A DNA stretch of 64,000 nt from JAEUJM01 sp044221555 (lineage in GTDB: Bacteria; Actinomycetota; Acidimicrobiia; Acidimicrobiales; DATDAH01). The notes beneath the pieces are model-generated. The model was not told the DNA's origin, ran no database searches, and saw only the letters and a list, made by a program, of their open reading frames with translations. The stretch lies in NCBI GenBank assembly GCA_044221555.1, contig JBGAOY010000004.1:1-64000 (forward strand). Direction: 5' to 3'. A program made the position numbers and the translations under genes. Shown here in pieces: positions 56,695 to 64,000 of the stretch; the stretch's first letter is position 1; the number at the start of each line of letters is the position of its first letter.

Positions 56695-57693
56695 CTAGCG
56701 GGACGGCGGCGCGGGCCTCGGCGGCGCCGGCGGTGCGGGTGCTGACGGCGGTTGGTCGCCGTTGCCCGTGAACAGCTCGGCGATGCCCCCGATCGACCCC
56801 ATAACGCCCGCCATGTCGGCCGGCAGGAAGATCTTGGTGGCCCGCCCGTTGGCGATGCCCTGCAGGGCCTCGAGGTACTTGACCGCCAGCAGGTCGGGGG
56901 TGGGGTTGCCGTCGTGGATCGCCCCGTACACGCTGCGCACGGCCTCGGCCTGGCCGGCGGCGACGGTGAGTTGGCGGTACTTCTCGGCGTCGGCCACCGC
57001 CCGGGTGGCCTCGGCCTGACCCTGGGCATCGAGGATGGCCTTCTGCTTGTGGCCCTCGGCCTCGAGGATCTGCGCCTGCTTCTGGCCCTCGGCCTGGGCG
57101 ATGGCGGCCTCGCGTTGGCCGTCGGCGGTGGTGACCACCGCCCGCCGGGTGCGCTCGGCCTTCATCTGCTCGTGCATCGCGGCCATGACGTCGGGCGGCG
57201 GGTCGATGCGCTGGATCTCGACGCGGGCCACCCGCACCCCCCATTTGTCGGTGGCGTCGTCGAGGATCTGGCGCAGGGCCAGGTTGATGCTGTCGCGCGA
57301 GGTGAGCGCGGAGTCGAGCTCCATGTCGCCCACCAGGTTGCGCAGGTTGGTCTGGGCCAGCTTGGTGATGGCCAGCAGGAAGTTGGCCACGTTGTAGATG
57401 AGCCGTTGCGGGTCGCTGGGCTCGTAGTAGATGACCGCGTCCACCGACACCACCACGTTGTCGGAGGTGATGACCTCCTGTGGCGGCACGTCGACGACCT
57501 GCTCGCGCATGTCCACGAGGCGCATGGTCTGCATGAACGGCAGGATCATGCGCAGGCCCGGGTCGACGGTCTGCTTGTACTTGCCGAGCTGCTCGACGAT
57601 GCCCCGTTGGTACGGGCGCACGATCTTCACCGACGACGCGACGATGATCAGCAGCACCAGGACGATGACGCCCAGAACGATGATGGCGGCCAC
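56695..57693 (-). CDS. SPFH/band-7 (stomatin-like) protein
   Basis: One N-terminal membrane helix (AIIVLGVIVLVLLIIVASSV), then the SPFH domain (KIVRPYQRGIVEQLGKYKQT ... VSVDAVIYYEPSDPQRL) and a coiled region rich in Glu/Ala/Gln (REAAIAQAEGQKQAQILEAE), which drives oligomers. The C-terminus is a Pro-rich tail. It follows the NfeD gene by 9 bp, the classic NfeD-stomatin operon. Role: membrane microdomain scaffold by analogy. Confidence 0.92.
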   Translation of the reverse strand: MAAIIVLGVIVLVLLIIVASSVKIVRPYQRGIVEQLGKYKQTVDPGLRMILPFMQTMRLVDMREQVVDVPPQEVITSDNVVVSVDAVIYYEPSDPQRLIYNVANFLLAITKLAQTNLRNLVGDMELDSALTSRDSINLALRQILDDATDKWGVRVARVEIQRIDPPPDVMAAMHEQMKAERTRRAVVTTADGQREAAIAQAEGQKQAQILEAEGHKQKAILDAQGQAEATRAVADAEKYRQLTVAAGQAEAVRSVYGAIHDGNPTPDLLAVKYLEALQGIANGRATKIFLPADMAGVMGSIGGIAELFTGNGDQPPSAPAPPAPPRPAPPSR

Positions 57694-57702
57694 GGGGGTC
57701 TC

Positions 57703-58314
57703 CTAGCTCGGCCCGCCGGGCGCGGCCGGCGGGGTGTGATCGGGGGAGTCGGGTTCGAGGTCTGGGTCGGGTTCGGCGTCGGCCGCGTCGTCCTCGCTAC
57801 CGGCGCTGGCGCTGGCGCTGCCGGTGGTGGTCGTGGCGTCGGCGGGGCCGCCCGCGGCGGGTGGCAGCGGGTCGACCGGGAACACCACCACCCGGGTGCC
57901 GCGCACCTCGACGATCTTCACCTGGCTGCCCACCGCGATGGCGGCGCCGTCGCCGCTCTCGGCCCGCCACTCCTCGCGGTCCACCCGTACCGTGCCCAGG
58001 TCGTGGGCGCCGTCGATGGCCTCGATCACCCGGGCGGGCTGGCCGATGAGGCGCTTCGACCCGATGCCCTCGGTGGGCTCGTTGCGGTCGAGCCGGTGGG
58101 CCAGCTTGCGAAAGCCCGCCAGCGCCACCAGCGAGACGATGATGAACACCACCAGTTCGACGGCCACGTCGACCCCGGCGAAGGCCAGCACCGCGGCCGC
58201 CGCGGCGCCGATGGCGAAGGGCAGCAGGAAGAACGTGCCGGGTGCCGACAGCTCGCCGATGGCGAACACGGCCGCGACCGCCAGCCAGATCCACCGCCAG
58301 GATTCGGGTTCCAC
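57703..58314 (-). CDS. NfeD-like membrane protein
   Basis: Two or three hydrophobic helices in the first 70 residues (WLAVAAVFAIGELSAPGTFF is the first), then the OB-fold NfeD domain (IGQPARVIEAIDGAHDLGTV and AIAVGSQVKIVEVRGTRVVV). An acidic, Pro/Ser-rich tail of about 45 residues follows. Partner of the SPFH protein downstream. GTG start with TAGATT 7 nt upstream. Confidence 0.9.
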   Translation of the reverse strand: MEPESWRWIWLAVAAVFAIGELSAPGTFFLLPFAIGAAAAAVLAFAGVDVAVELVVFIIVSLVALAGFRKLAHRLDRNEPTEGIGSKRLIGQPARVIEAIDGAHDLGTVRVDREEWRAESGDGAAIAVGSQVKIVEVRGTRVVVFPVDPLPPAAGGPADATTTTGSASASAGSEDDAADAEPDPDLEPDSPDHTPPAAPGGPS

Positions 58315-58321
58315 GGCCAGG

Positions 58322-58327
58322 AATCTA
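58322..58327 (-). promoter_or_regulatory. -10 element TAGATT, leaderless start of nfeD-SPFH operon
   Basis: On the minus strand it ends 7 nt before the GTG at 58314; faces the TAGCTT of mca 35 bp away. Confidence 0.5.
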
Positions 58328-58362
58328 ACCCCGAGACCGATGAGCCGTCGCTGAACTCCCGG

Positions 58363-58368
58363 TAGCTT
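58363..58368 (+). promoter_or_regulatory. -10 element TAGCTT, leaderless start of mca
   Basis: Ends 6 nt before the ATG at 58375. Confidence 0.5.
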
Positions 58369-58374
58369 CGCTCC

Positions 58375-59232
58375 ATGGCCACCCCGCTGTCGCTACTGAC
58401 GGTCCACGCCCATCCCGACGACGAGGCGTCCAAGGGGGCGTCCACCGTGGCTCGGTACAAGGCCGAGGGCGTGCACACCACGCTGGTGTGCTGCACCGGT
58501 GGTGAGGCCGGCGACATCTTGAACCCGGCGATGGACACCCCCGAGGTGCGCGAGCGCATCGACGAGGTGCGTCGCGACGAGTTGGCGCTGGCCGCCCGGG
58601 TGATCGGCTACGACCGGGTGGCGATGCTCGGCTACCGCGACTCGGGCATGCCCGACACGCCGGAGAACGAGGATCCCCGGTGCTTCGCCAAGGCCGACCT
58701 CGACGAGGCGGTCGGGCGGTTGGTGCAGGTCATCCGGGCCGAGCGGCCGCAGGTGATCGTCACCTACGCCGACGACCAGGAGGGCTACCCGCACCCCGAC
58801 CACCTGCGGGTGCACGACATCAGCCTGCCCGCCTTCGAGCTGTCGGCCGACCCCGAGGCCTACCCCGAGCTCGGTGCGCCCTGGCAGCCGCAGAAGCTCT
58901 ACTACGTGGTGTGGTCGCGGGCCCGCATGCTGGCCACCCACGCCAAGTTCACCGAGCTCGGCCTCGAGTCGCCGTTCACCGAGAAGTGGTTCGAGCGCCC
59001 CAGCCAGGACGATCGCATCACCACCCAGGTGCCGATCGACGGCTACCAGGACGTGCGCCTCGAAGCGCTGTTGGCCCACGCCACCCAGGTGGATCCCGCG
59101 TCACCGTTCTGGTTCGGCCTGCCCCGCGAGGTGACCCGCGAGATCCATCCCTTCGACGACTACATCCTCGCCCGCAGCCTGGTCGACTCGGACGTCCCCG
59201 AATCCGACCTCTTCGCCGGCCTCCGCGCCTGA
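58375..59232 (+). CDS. mca: mycothiol S-conjugate amidase
   Basis: Cleaves mycothiol S-conjugates so that mercapturic acids can be exported. Zinc motif VHAHPDDEASKGASTVARY (residues 10-28), the family block CCTGGEAGDILNPA, and YPHPDHLRVHDISLPAF are all as in Mca. The 285-residue length and the C-terminal WFGLPREVTREIHPFDDYIL agree. A mycothiol-specific gene is strong evidence that the host is an actinomycete. Confidence 0.93.
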   Translation: MATPLSLLTVHAHPDDEASKGASTVARYKAEGVHTTLVCCTGGEAGDILNPAMDTPEVRERIDEVRRDELALAARVIGYDRVAMLGYRDSGMPDTPENEDPRCFAKADLDEAVGRLVQVIRAERPQVIVTYADDQEGYPHPDHLRVHDISLPAFELSADPEAYPELGAPWQPQKLYYVVWSRARMLATHAKFTELGLESPFTEKWFERPSQDDRITTQVPIDGYQDVRLEALLAHATQVDPASPFWFGLPREVTREIHPFDDYILARSLVDSDVPESDLFAGLRA

Positions 59233-59248
59233 CCCGCCGCTCGGCGGG

Positions 59249-60097
59249 TCAGCCGGCGCGCTGGAGGGCCCGCAGCTCGCGGAAGCCCACCAGGGTGACG
59301 CCGGCGTCGGCCGCCTGGGCGGCCAGGCCGCGAGGGTCGGTGACGTAGGCGTGGTCGTCCACCCGGTGGGCCCAGTCGGGGCTCAGGGCCCGCAGCTCGG
59401 GCGTGTCGATCGCCGGATGCACGTACACCTCGGTGACGCCGGGCCGCAGGCGGGTGAGCACGTCGGCGATGGCGCCCCGGCTGCCGAGGCCCTGGACGTG
59501 CACGAAGTGGTCGGCGAACACCACCCCCTCCTCGGTGGCCAGGCGCCGGAAGGGGAACCCGATGGTGCGCTCGGTGGCCGCGCCCGACAGGCGCAGGGGC
59601 AGCCCGAAGTCGACCGCCAGCTCCAGGTAGACGTCGAAGAACTCGGGCCGCAGCTGCAGGGTGCCCATGTGCGAGTCGAGGTGGGTGACGTCGAAGCCCC
59701 ACAGGATGGCCCGCTCGACCTGGGCACGGCACTCGCGGCGCACCTCGTCGAGGTCGGCGTGGTCCCACGTGTCGGTGACGGTGCGGGGGAACCCGCCGTC
59801 GCCGTCGAGCAGCGACGGTGCCTGGGTGATGGGCCCCCACCGGTAGACGTCGTGCTCGGCGTTGAGGGTGAGGTGCACGCCCACGTCGTCGCCCCGGTAG
59901 CGGGCGGCGGCCTCCCGGGCCCAGGGCGCCGGCACCATCAGCGACGCGCTGGTGGCGGCACCGTCGCGCAGGGCGTCGTAGACACCGACGTTGGCGGCGT
60001 GGCTCAGGCCGAGGTCGTCGCAGTTGACGATGAGCACCCGGGCGTCGGGGGAGTGCCCCAGCCGTTCTGCCAGCGGGCGGGCGGCGGACGTCGTCAC
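59249..60097 (-). CDS. YdjC/ChbG-type carbohydrate deacetylase
   Basis: Metal motif VLIVNCDDLGLSHAANVGVY near residue 21, then VGVHLTLNAEHDVY and THLDSHMGTLQLRPEFFDVYL, and a final YVHPAIDTPELR, are the YdjC landmarks. Family members deacetylate diacetylchitobiose or hopanoid/glycolipid sugars. The substrate is unknown. GTG start; its -10 overlaps the stop codon of the upstream thermonuclease gene. Confidence 0.88.
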   Translation of the reverse strand: MTTSAARPLAERLGHSPDARVLIVNCDDLGLSHAANVGVYDALRDGAATSASLMVPAPWAREAAARYRGDDVGVHLTLNAEHDVYRWGPITQAPSLLDGDGGFPRTVTDTWDHADLDEVRRECRAQVERAILWGFDVTHLDSHMGTLQLRPEFFDVYLELAVDFGLPLRLSGAATERTIGFPFRRLATEEGVVFADHFVHVQGLGSRGAIADVLTRLRPGVTEVYVHPAIDTPELRALSPDWAHRVDDHAYVTDPRGLAAQAADAGVTLVGFRELRALQRAG

Positions 60098-60104
60098 CCA
60101 CCCA

Positions 60105-60110
60105 ACGCTA
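60105..60110 (-). promoter_or_regulatory. -10 element TAGCGT, leaderless start of ydjC-like gene
   Basis: Ends 7 nt before the GTG at 60097 and includes the TAG stop of the upstream nuclease gene. Confidence 0.45.
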
Positions 60111-60632
60111 ACCAGCCGGCACGTCGGGACCTCCGCACGCGCCCCACAACCCGACGCCGCCTGCTCGCGCCGCGGCCACCGCTCGGGCCAGTTCGGCGGC
60201 GTGGGCGCCGTTGGGAGCGATGTCGAGGGTGTCGGCGAAGCCGTCGGTGATCAGCGACCGGTTGACGAACAGGTCGTCGGTGGCCCGGTAGACGTAGGCG
60301 AGGAGCCGGCCGTAGCGGTCGCGGGCCTCGACGTCACGCACGAGGCGCACGCGGCTGCCCACCGGAAGGAGCTCAGCGGTGCGGGCCGACGCCTCGGCGC
60401 CGTAGCACTCGACCGGCTTGGTGGGGTGATGCGTCTCCGGCGTGTCGATGCCGAGCAGGCGGACGGACTCCTGGTGGCCGGCGATGTCGACGTCGATGGT
60501 GTCGCCGTCGTCGACTGCGACGACGGTGGCGGCCCCGTCGGTGGGGGCGGGCCGGGCGGGGGTGCAGGCCGCGGCGGTCGCGGCGAGGGTGGCGGCGGCG
60601 AGCAGGGTTGGGAGGGGGCGGGCGCGGGCCAT
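60108..60632 (-). CDS. thermonuclease (SNase-like) lipoprotein
   Basis: A short signal sequence with a lipobox (TLAATAAAC) precedes the SNase OB fold: VVAVDDGDTIDVDI, VRLLGIDTPETHHP (catalytic Arg and Glu region) and RLVRDVEARDRYGRLLAYVY. All active-site positions appear intact. Length 174 is normal. Extracellular nuclease tethered to the membrane. A truncated duplicate lies at 63124-63372. Confidence 0.9.
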   Translation of the reverse strand: MARARPLPTLLAAATLAATAAACTPARPAPTDGAATVVAVDDGDTIDVDIAGHQESVRLLGIDTPETHHPTKPVECYGAEASARTAELLPVGSRVRLVRDVEARDRYGRLLAYVYRATDDLFVNRSLITDGFADTLDIAPNGAHAAELARAVAAARAGGVGLWGACGGPDVPAG

Positions 60633-60824
60633 GGTGGCCTCCGGTGGTGCGACGGGTGGAGGCGGTGCGCCCACCGCGAGCCCTGGCGCGTGGTGCCAGT
60701 GTGCCCGCTGGGTCTGACAGCGGGCGGTCGCCTCTCGCCAGGGGCGTTCACGGGTGGTGCGGGCGCGGCGGGGCGGCCGTCCCCGGGGTGGGGGGCGGCC
60801 GCCGGGGCCGGGTGGGTCTGGTGG

Positions 60825-62954
60825 TCAGCCGCTGGTGGTGAGGGTGGCGTCGATGCCGGTGGTGGCGGTTCCGCCGGTGACGGTGACGGGGGTGGCGTCG
60901 TCGTAGCCGGCGGTGTTGTCGTAGTAGAGGGGTGGGTGGGCGCCGGTGGGGTCGACGAAGCGGATCCGGTAGGGCCCGGCGTCGAGGCCGGCGAGGGTGT
61001 AGGTGCCGTCGGGGCCGGTGGTGACGTTGGCGACCACGGCGCCGGCGGGGTTGATGGCGACGACCCAGATCCCGGCGAGGGGCCCGCCGGCGTCGGTGAC
61101 GGTGCCGGTGACCGTCCCGGCCAGCGCGGGGACGGTCGGATCGGCGGTGGTGGTGGCGCCGTCGGTGACGGTGACGAGCGTGGGGGGCCCGTAGAACCCG
61201 GCGGTGTGGGCGCCGTCGAGGACGTACACGTAGTAGTCCCCGACCGCCACGGTGGCGGTGTAGCTGCCGTCGGCGGCGGCTTCGGCGCCGGCGGCGAGCG
61301 AGAAGTCCGCGGTGCGCAACAGCGCCACGAACGCGCCGGGCACGGGGTCACCGGAGCCGGTCTCGGTCACGGTGCCCGACACGAGGCCGGACCCGGCGGG
61401 GATCGCCACGGCGACGTCGACGGGGGTCGAGTCGACCGGGTCGGACTGGTCCGAGTCCACCGTGGCGGTGTTCGTGAACGTCGGGGCGTCGCTGACCGCG
61501 GCGACGTGGGTGCAGCCGTAGGTGACGTCGGCGCCGGCGGCGAGGTCGCCGATGTCGCGGTCGCAGTCCGCGACCGCGGTCGAGGTGACCGTCACCCCGG
61601 TCAGGTCGATGGGGTCGCCCACCAACGACGCGTTCAACGCGGCGGTGGTCGAGGTCGTGGTCGGGGCAGTCGTGGTGGTCGGCGGCGGGGCCTCGCCGGT
61701 GTTGGTCACCGTCACCGTGTAATGGATCGTCCCGCCGGGCGCGACCGTGGTCTCGTCTGCGGACAGGTCGATGGACAGGGACCCGTCGCGGACCGTGTAG
61801 GTGTTGGTCACCACGGTCTCGTTGCCGGCCACGTCGGTGCCGGTCACGGTGAAGTCGAACTCGCCGGCGGTCGAGGTGTCGATGGGCTCGCCGTCGGCGA
61901 CGGTGCCCACGCAGGTGTCGACCCCGGAGCCGCCGGCCTCGTCGGCACAGCCGAACGCGGCGAGTACGGTCGAGCCGCGGTCGTGGACCGCCCCGTCGGC
62001 GGGAGTGGCCACCGACACGTCAGGTCCGCTTTCGTCCGGGCACGATCCCGCCGGCTCGAACGAGATCGTCACCGCCGCCGGCCGACCCGTCTGCGAGAAC
62101 GCGGTGCCGGGAGGCCCGTGGCTGGAACCGCCGCCGCCGCCCCCTCCGCCCGCGTAGAAGGTCGGAAAGATAGGATCCGAAGAGTACTGCGACCCCCCGG
62201 GGCCACCCCCCGAGCCGCCGTACCACCCGCCGCCGCCGCCACCCCCGGCCTGACCCGGATGGAAGAGCGGGCCCACTGGAGGCGCGCCCGCTCCCCCGAA
62301 GCCGAACCCGCCCTGCGGGCCGTTGCCGAAGAGGCCGCCGCCGCTCGTCGCAGAGGCGCCGCCTCCTCCAAGACCACCGAAGGACGAGGAATCCCCGACG
62401 GTAACCCTCGCCCCGGTATCGCCGGGCTGGGCGAAGACATCGACGGCGCCGACACCGGCATCGCCCCCGCGGGCCCCGCCACCGGTGCCCCCGCCGCCAC
62501 CGGCGACGACGAGCCGGTCGGCCAGACCGTGCGGGCTGCGCCGCACATCTGACGCGCCACCGCCGCGGAACGCCGATGCTGAACCGGCGGCGCCGCCGCC
62601 GACGTCGACGTTGACGGCCAACACCTCGCCCGGGGTCACCGCCAGCGCCGCGCGCGCCGACATGGCGTAGCCGCCCGTCGACCCCACGGCATGGGTGGCC
62701 TCGACGGTGGTGTCCTCGATGAAGGACTGCGGATTCGTCCCCTCGCCGGCGGCACCGACGGCATCGACCGCCACCTCGCACACCCCCGCGGGGACGGTGA
62801 ACTCACCCGACTCGGCGAACACCTGCTCGGCGGCGGCGGCGGTTGTGGCGGATGCCGGATCGGGCGCGCTCGCGTTGGGAGCAGCCGCCGCGACGGAACC
62901 CGCCGCCACCAAGACGATCATCGAGACACCGAACACCCGCAGCACACCTGTCAT
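60825..62954 (-). CDS. large secreted surface protein (glycine-rich domain plus Ig-like/CnaB repeats)
   Basis: Signal peptide (MTGVLRVFGVSMIVLVAAGS) leads to a domain of about 300 residues with strings of Gly (GGGGGGGWYGGSGGGPGG and similar), of the fold seen in glycine-rich adhesin or receptor-like proteins. Next come an Ig/HYR-like region (VSVATPADGAVHDRGSTVLA, GEFDFTVTGTDVAGNETVVT), a DUF11/CARDB-like module (DLSADETTVAPGGTIHYTVT), a Pro/Thr linker, and two CnaB/carboxypeptidase-regulatory modules (SGTVTETGSGDPVPGAFVAL; TGTVTDAGGPLAGIWVVAIN). No LPxTG. Located between a thermonuclease and its truncated copy. Probably an adhesin. Confidence 0.8.
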   Translation of the reverse strand: MTGVLRVFGVSMIVLVAAGSVAAAAPNASAPDPASATTAAAAEQVFAESGEFTVPAGVCEVAVDAVGAAGEGTNPQSFIEDTTVEATHAVGSTGGYAMSARAALAVTPGEVLAVNVDVGGGAAGSASAFRGGGASDVRRSPHGLADRLVVAGGGGGTGGGARGGDAGVGAVDVFAQPGDTGARVTVGDSSSFGGLGGGGASATSGGGLFGNGPQGGFGFGGAGAPPVGPLFHPGQAGGGGGGGWYGGSGGGPGGSQYSSDPIFPTFYAGGGGGGGGSSHGPPGTAFSQTGRPAAVTISFEPAGSCPDESGPDVSVATPADGAVHDRGSTVLAAFGCADEAGGSGVDTCVGTVADGEPIDTSTAGEFDFTVTGTDVAGNETVVTNTYTVRDGSLSIDLSADETTVAPGGTIHYTVTVTNTGEAPPPTTTTAPTTTSTTAALNASLVGDPIDLTGVTVTSTAVADCDRDIGDLAAGADVTYGCTHVAAVSDAPTFTNTATVDSDQSDPVDSTPVDVAVAIPAGSGLVSGTVTETGSGDPVPGAFVALLRTADFSLAAGAEAAADGSYTATVAVGDYYVYVLDGAHTAGFYGPPTLVTVTDGATTTADPTVPALAGTVTGTVTDAGGPLAGIWVVAINPAGAVVANVTTGPDGTYTLAGLDAGPYRIRFVDPTGAHPPLYYDNTAGYDDATPVTVTGGTATTGIDATLTTSG

Positions 62955-63123
62955 CGCACAGCTCCATCATCGGGGACCCCGGGCAACTCCCCCCACAACC
63001 GGGGAACGCCCCGATTAGCTGCCTGCGTGCGCAGTCGACATGAGCTCAGTTGTCAGGGCCAAGCTAGCCGACCCCGCCTCTACGGACCGGGCCGGCCCGG
63101 CCACGTCGGTCGCCATGCGACCC

Positions 63124-63372
63124 TCAGGGCGGTGTGAATCCTGGGTGTAGGTTGGCGGGGTTCGACGTGTCGATGCCGAGCAGGCGGACGGACTCCTGGC
63201 GGCCGGCGATGTCGACGTCGATGGTGTCGCCGTCGGTGACCGACACCACGGTGGCGGTGCCGTCGGCCGGCGCCGCCCGGCTGGAGGGAGTGCAGCCGCC
63301 GAGGGCCAGGGTGGCGAGCAGCGCGGTGAGGAGTGCAGTGAGCAGGGTGTTGAGCAGGAGCGGGCGGGCCAC
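63124..63372 (-). pseudogene. truncated duplicate of the thermonuclease lipoprotein
   Basis: The first 75 residues copy the gene at 60108-60632: hydrophobic leader, lipobox (LGGC), then ATVVSVTDGDTIDVDIAGRQ and the strand ESVRLLGIDT, and the homology ends there (TSNPANLHPG instead of TPETHHP). The catalytic Glu and the rest of the OB fold are missing. Promoter-proximal DNA (about 63380-63450) also matches that of the full gene. The GTG start at 63372 parallels the ATG of the parent. It could yield an 82-residue secreted peptide, but is better seen as a remnant. Confidence 0.75.
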
Positions 63373-63625
63373 GGCGGCCTCCGATCGTCGGTGGATGGAG
63401 GCGGTGCGCCCACCGCGAGCCCGGCTGCGTGCCGCCAGTGTGCCCCGGGGGTGTGACATCGCCGTCTGACACGACCGGACCGCTCCGGGACGTTCGGTGG
63501 CGCCGAGTCGGTCGACCACCCGCGCCGCGGTGCCCCGTGCGAGGCGGCCGATGGCCTACGGTGGCTCCGCCTCATCCTCCAGACGAGGGACCGTGGGGCC
63601 GATGGACAGTCAGGGGGTGAGCGAG

Positions 63626-63784
63626 ATGGACTCGTACGGTGATGTGGTCGGGGTGCTCGTGGTGGTGGCGATGATCCGGGTGGGGTGGGCGCTGGCCCGC
63701 TCGGCCTGGCGGGAGGCGGCGCGACCGCTGCCCGGCATGGTGCTCGACCTGCGGTCGGCGCCCTCCGACGACCGCAACCGCTGA
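63626..63784 (+). CDS. 52-residue single-pass membrane protein
   Basis: One helix (YGDVVGVLVVVAMIRVGWAL) then a basic-amphipathic tail (ARSAWREAARPLP). AGGGGGTGAG lies 5-14 nt before the ATG; an ATG 24 nt earlier is also possible. No family recognised. Confidence 0.4.
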   Translation: MDSYGDVVGVLVVVAMIRVGWALARSAWREAARPLPGMVLDLRSAPSDDRNR

Positions 63785-63912
63785 ATCTCCGACGACCGCA
63801 GCCGCTGACCCGCCGACTGGGGCCGCCGAGCCCTCATCGGCGACCCGGGCCTGCCGACGGGTGAGGCAGCCGCGTGTGCGCGGGAACGGATGCCTGAGGG
63901 AGTGAGCGGAGC

Positions 63913-64000
63913 GTGACAGCGTTGGACACCACGGCTCCGGCCTCGTCGGGACCGGGCACTGCGGGATCCGACACCTCGGCGTCACGAGCCACCGGTGCGG
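63913..64000 (+). CDS. start of a gene leaving the right edge
   Basis: GTG with GGAGTGAGCGGAG upstream opens a frame reading MTALDTTAPASSGPGTAGSD and on to the window edge. The Ser/Thr/Ala-rich leader is too short to assign. Confidence 0.45.
   Translation, partial: MTALDTTAPASSGPGTAGSDTSASRATGA

Overview
The window is very GC-rich and densely coded, with short intergenic gaps and many GTG starts. Several genes point to Actinomycetota: a mycothiol-conjugate amidase (mca), coenzyme F420 genes (a CofC-type guanylyltransferase next to gpsA, and an LLM-class flavin/F420 oxidoreductase), LexA boxes of the actinobacterial type CGAAC-N4-GTTCG, and an ImuA/ImuB/DnaE2 mutasome. The mix of paralogous amidohydrolases, acyl-CoA enzymes and uncharacterised membrane proteins would suit the class Acidimicrobiia. 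That class assignment is inference; no rRNA or tRNA gene was seen.

Layout. 1-5 kb: a membrane-anchored beta-propeller protein beside a suspicious poly-C tract, a secreted RCC1-repeat protein and class I fumarase. 5-12 kb: a VOC protein, two amidohydrolases of different subfamilies, a hotdog thioesterase, a PIG-L deacetylase and cofC. 12-21 kb: gpsA coupled to a 644-residue protein of unknown function, an adenylate cyclase, a GH38 alpha-mannosidase and a C69-type hydrolase. 21-30 kb: small proteins, OsmC, RNase HII, a secreted metalloprotease-like protein, an acyl-CoA dehydrogenase with a TetR-type operator, a sulfatase, a membrane/NifU-like fusion and an LLM oxidoreductase. 30-45 kb: msrA, then the SOS mutasome (imuA-imuB, and dnaE2 6.6 kb further on), separated by two paralogous GT-C glycosyltransferases, an amidohydrolase and a membrane protein. 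45-64 kb: a membrane-anchored SF2 helicase divergent from a channel-like protein, a Ser/Thr kinase, LemA and a partner, a thioesterase, a PEBP lipoprotein, an MgtE-like transporter with a PhoU/TrkA-C protein, an SPFH-NfeD pair, mca, a YdjC deacetylase, and a thermonuclease whose truncated duplicate lies beyond a large glycine-rich surface protein.

The most unusual content is repeat structure. One family of 43-51 bp palindromes has compensatory arm changes; three of its four copies lie inside mutasome genes (the 3' end of imuA and two in-frame inserts in dnaE2). A second palindrome family sits between genes. A dispersed GGAG-rich repeat of about 70-87 bp occurs before dnaE2, behind the helicase and in a 2.4-unit tandem array before the PhoU/TrkA-C gene. 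At least sixteen genes carry a TANNNT hexamer ending 6-9 nt before the start codon, which suggests extensive leaderless transcription.
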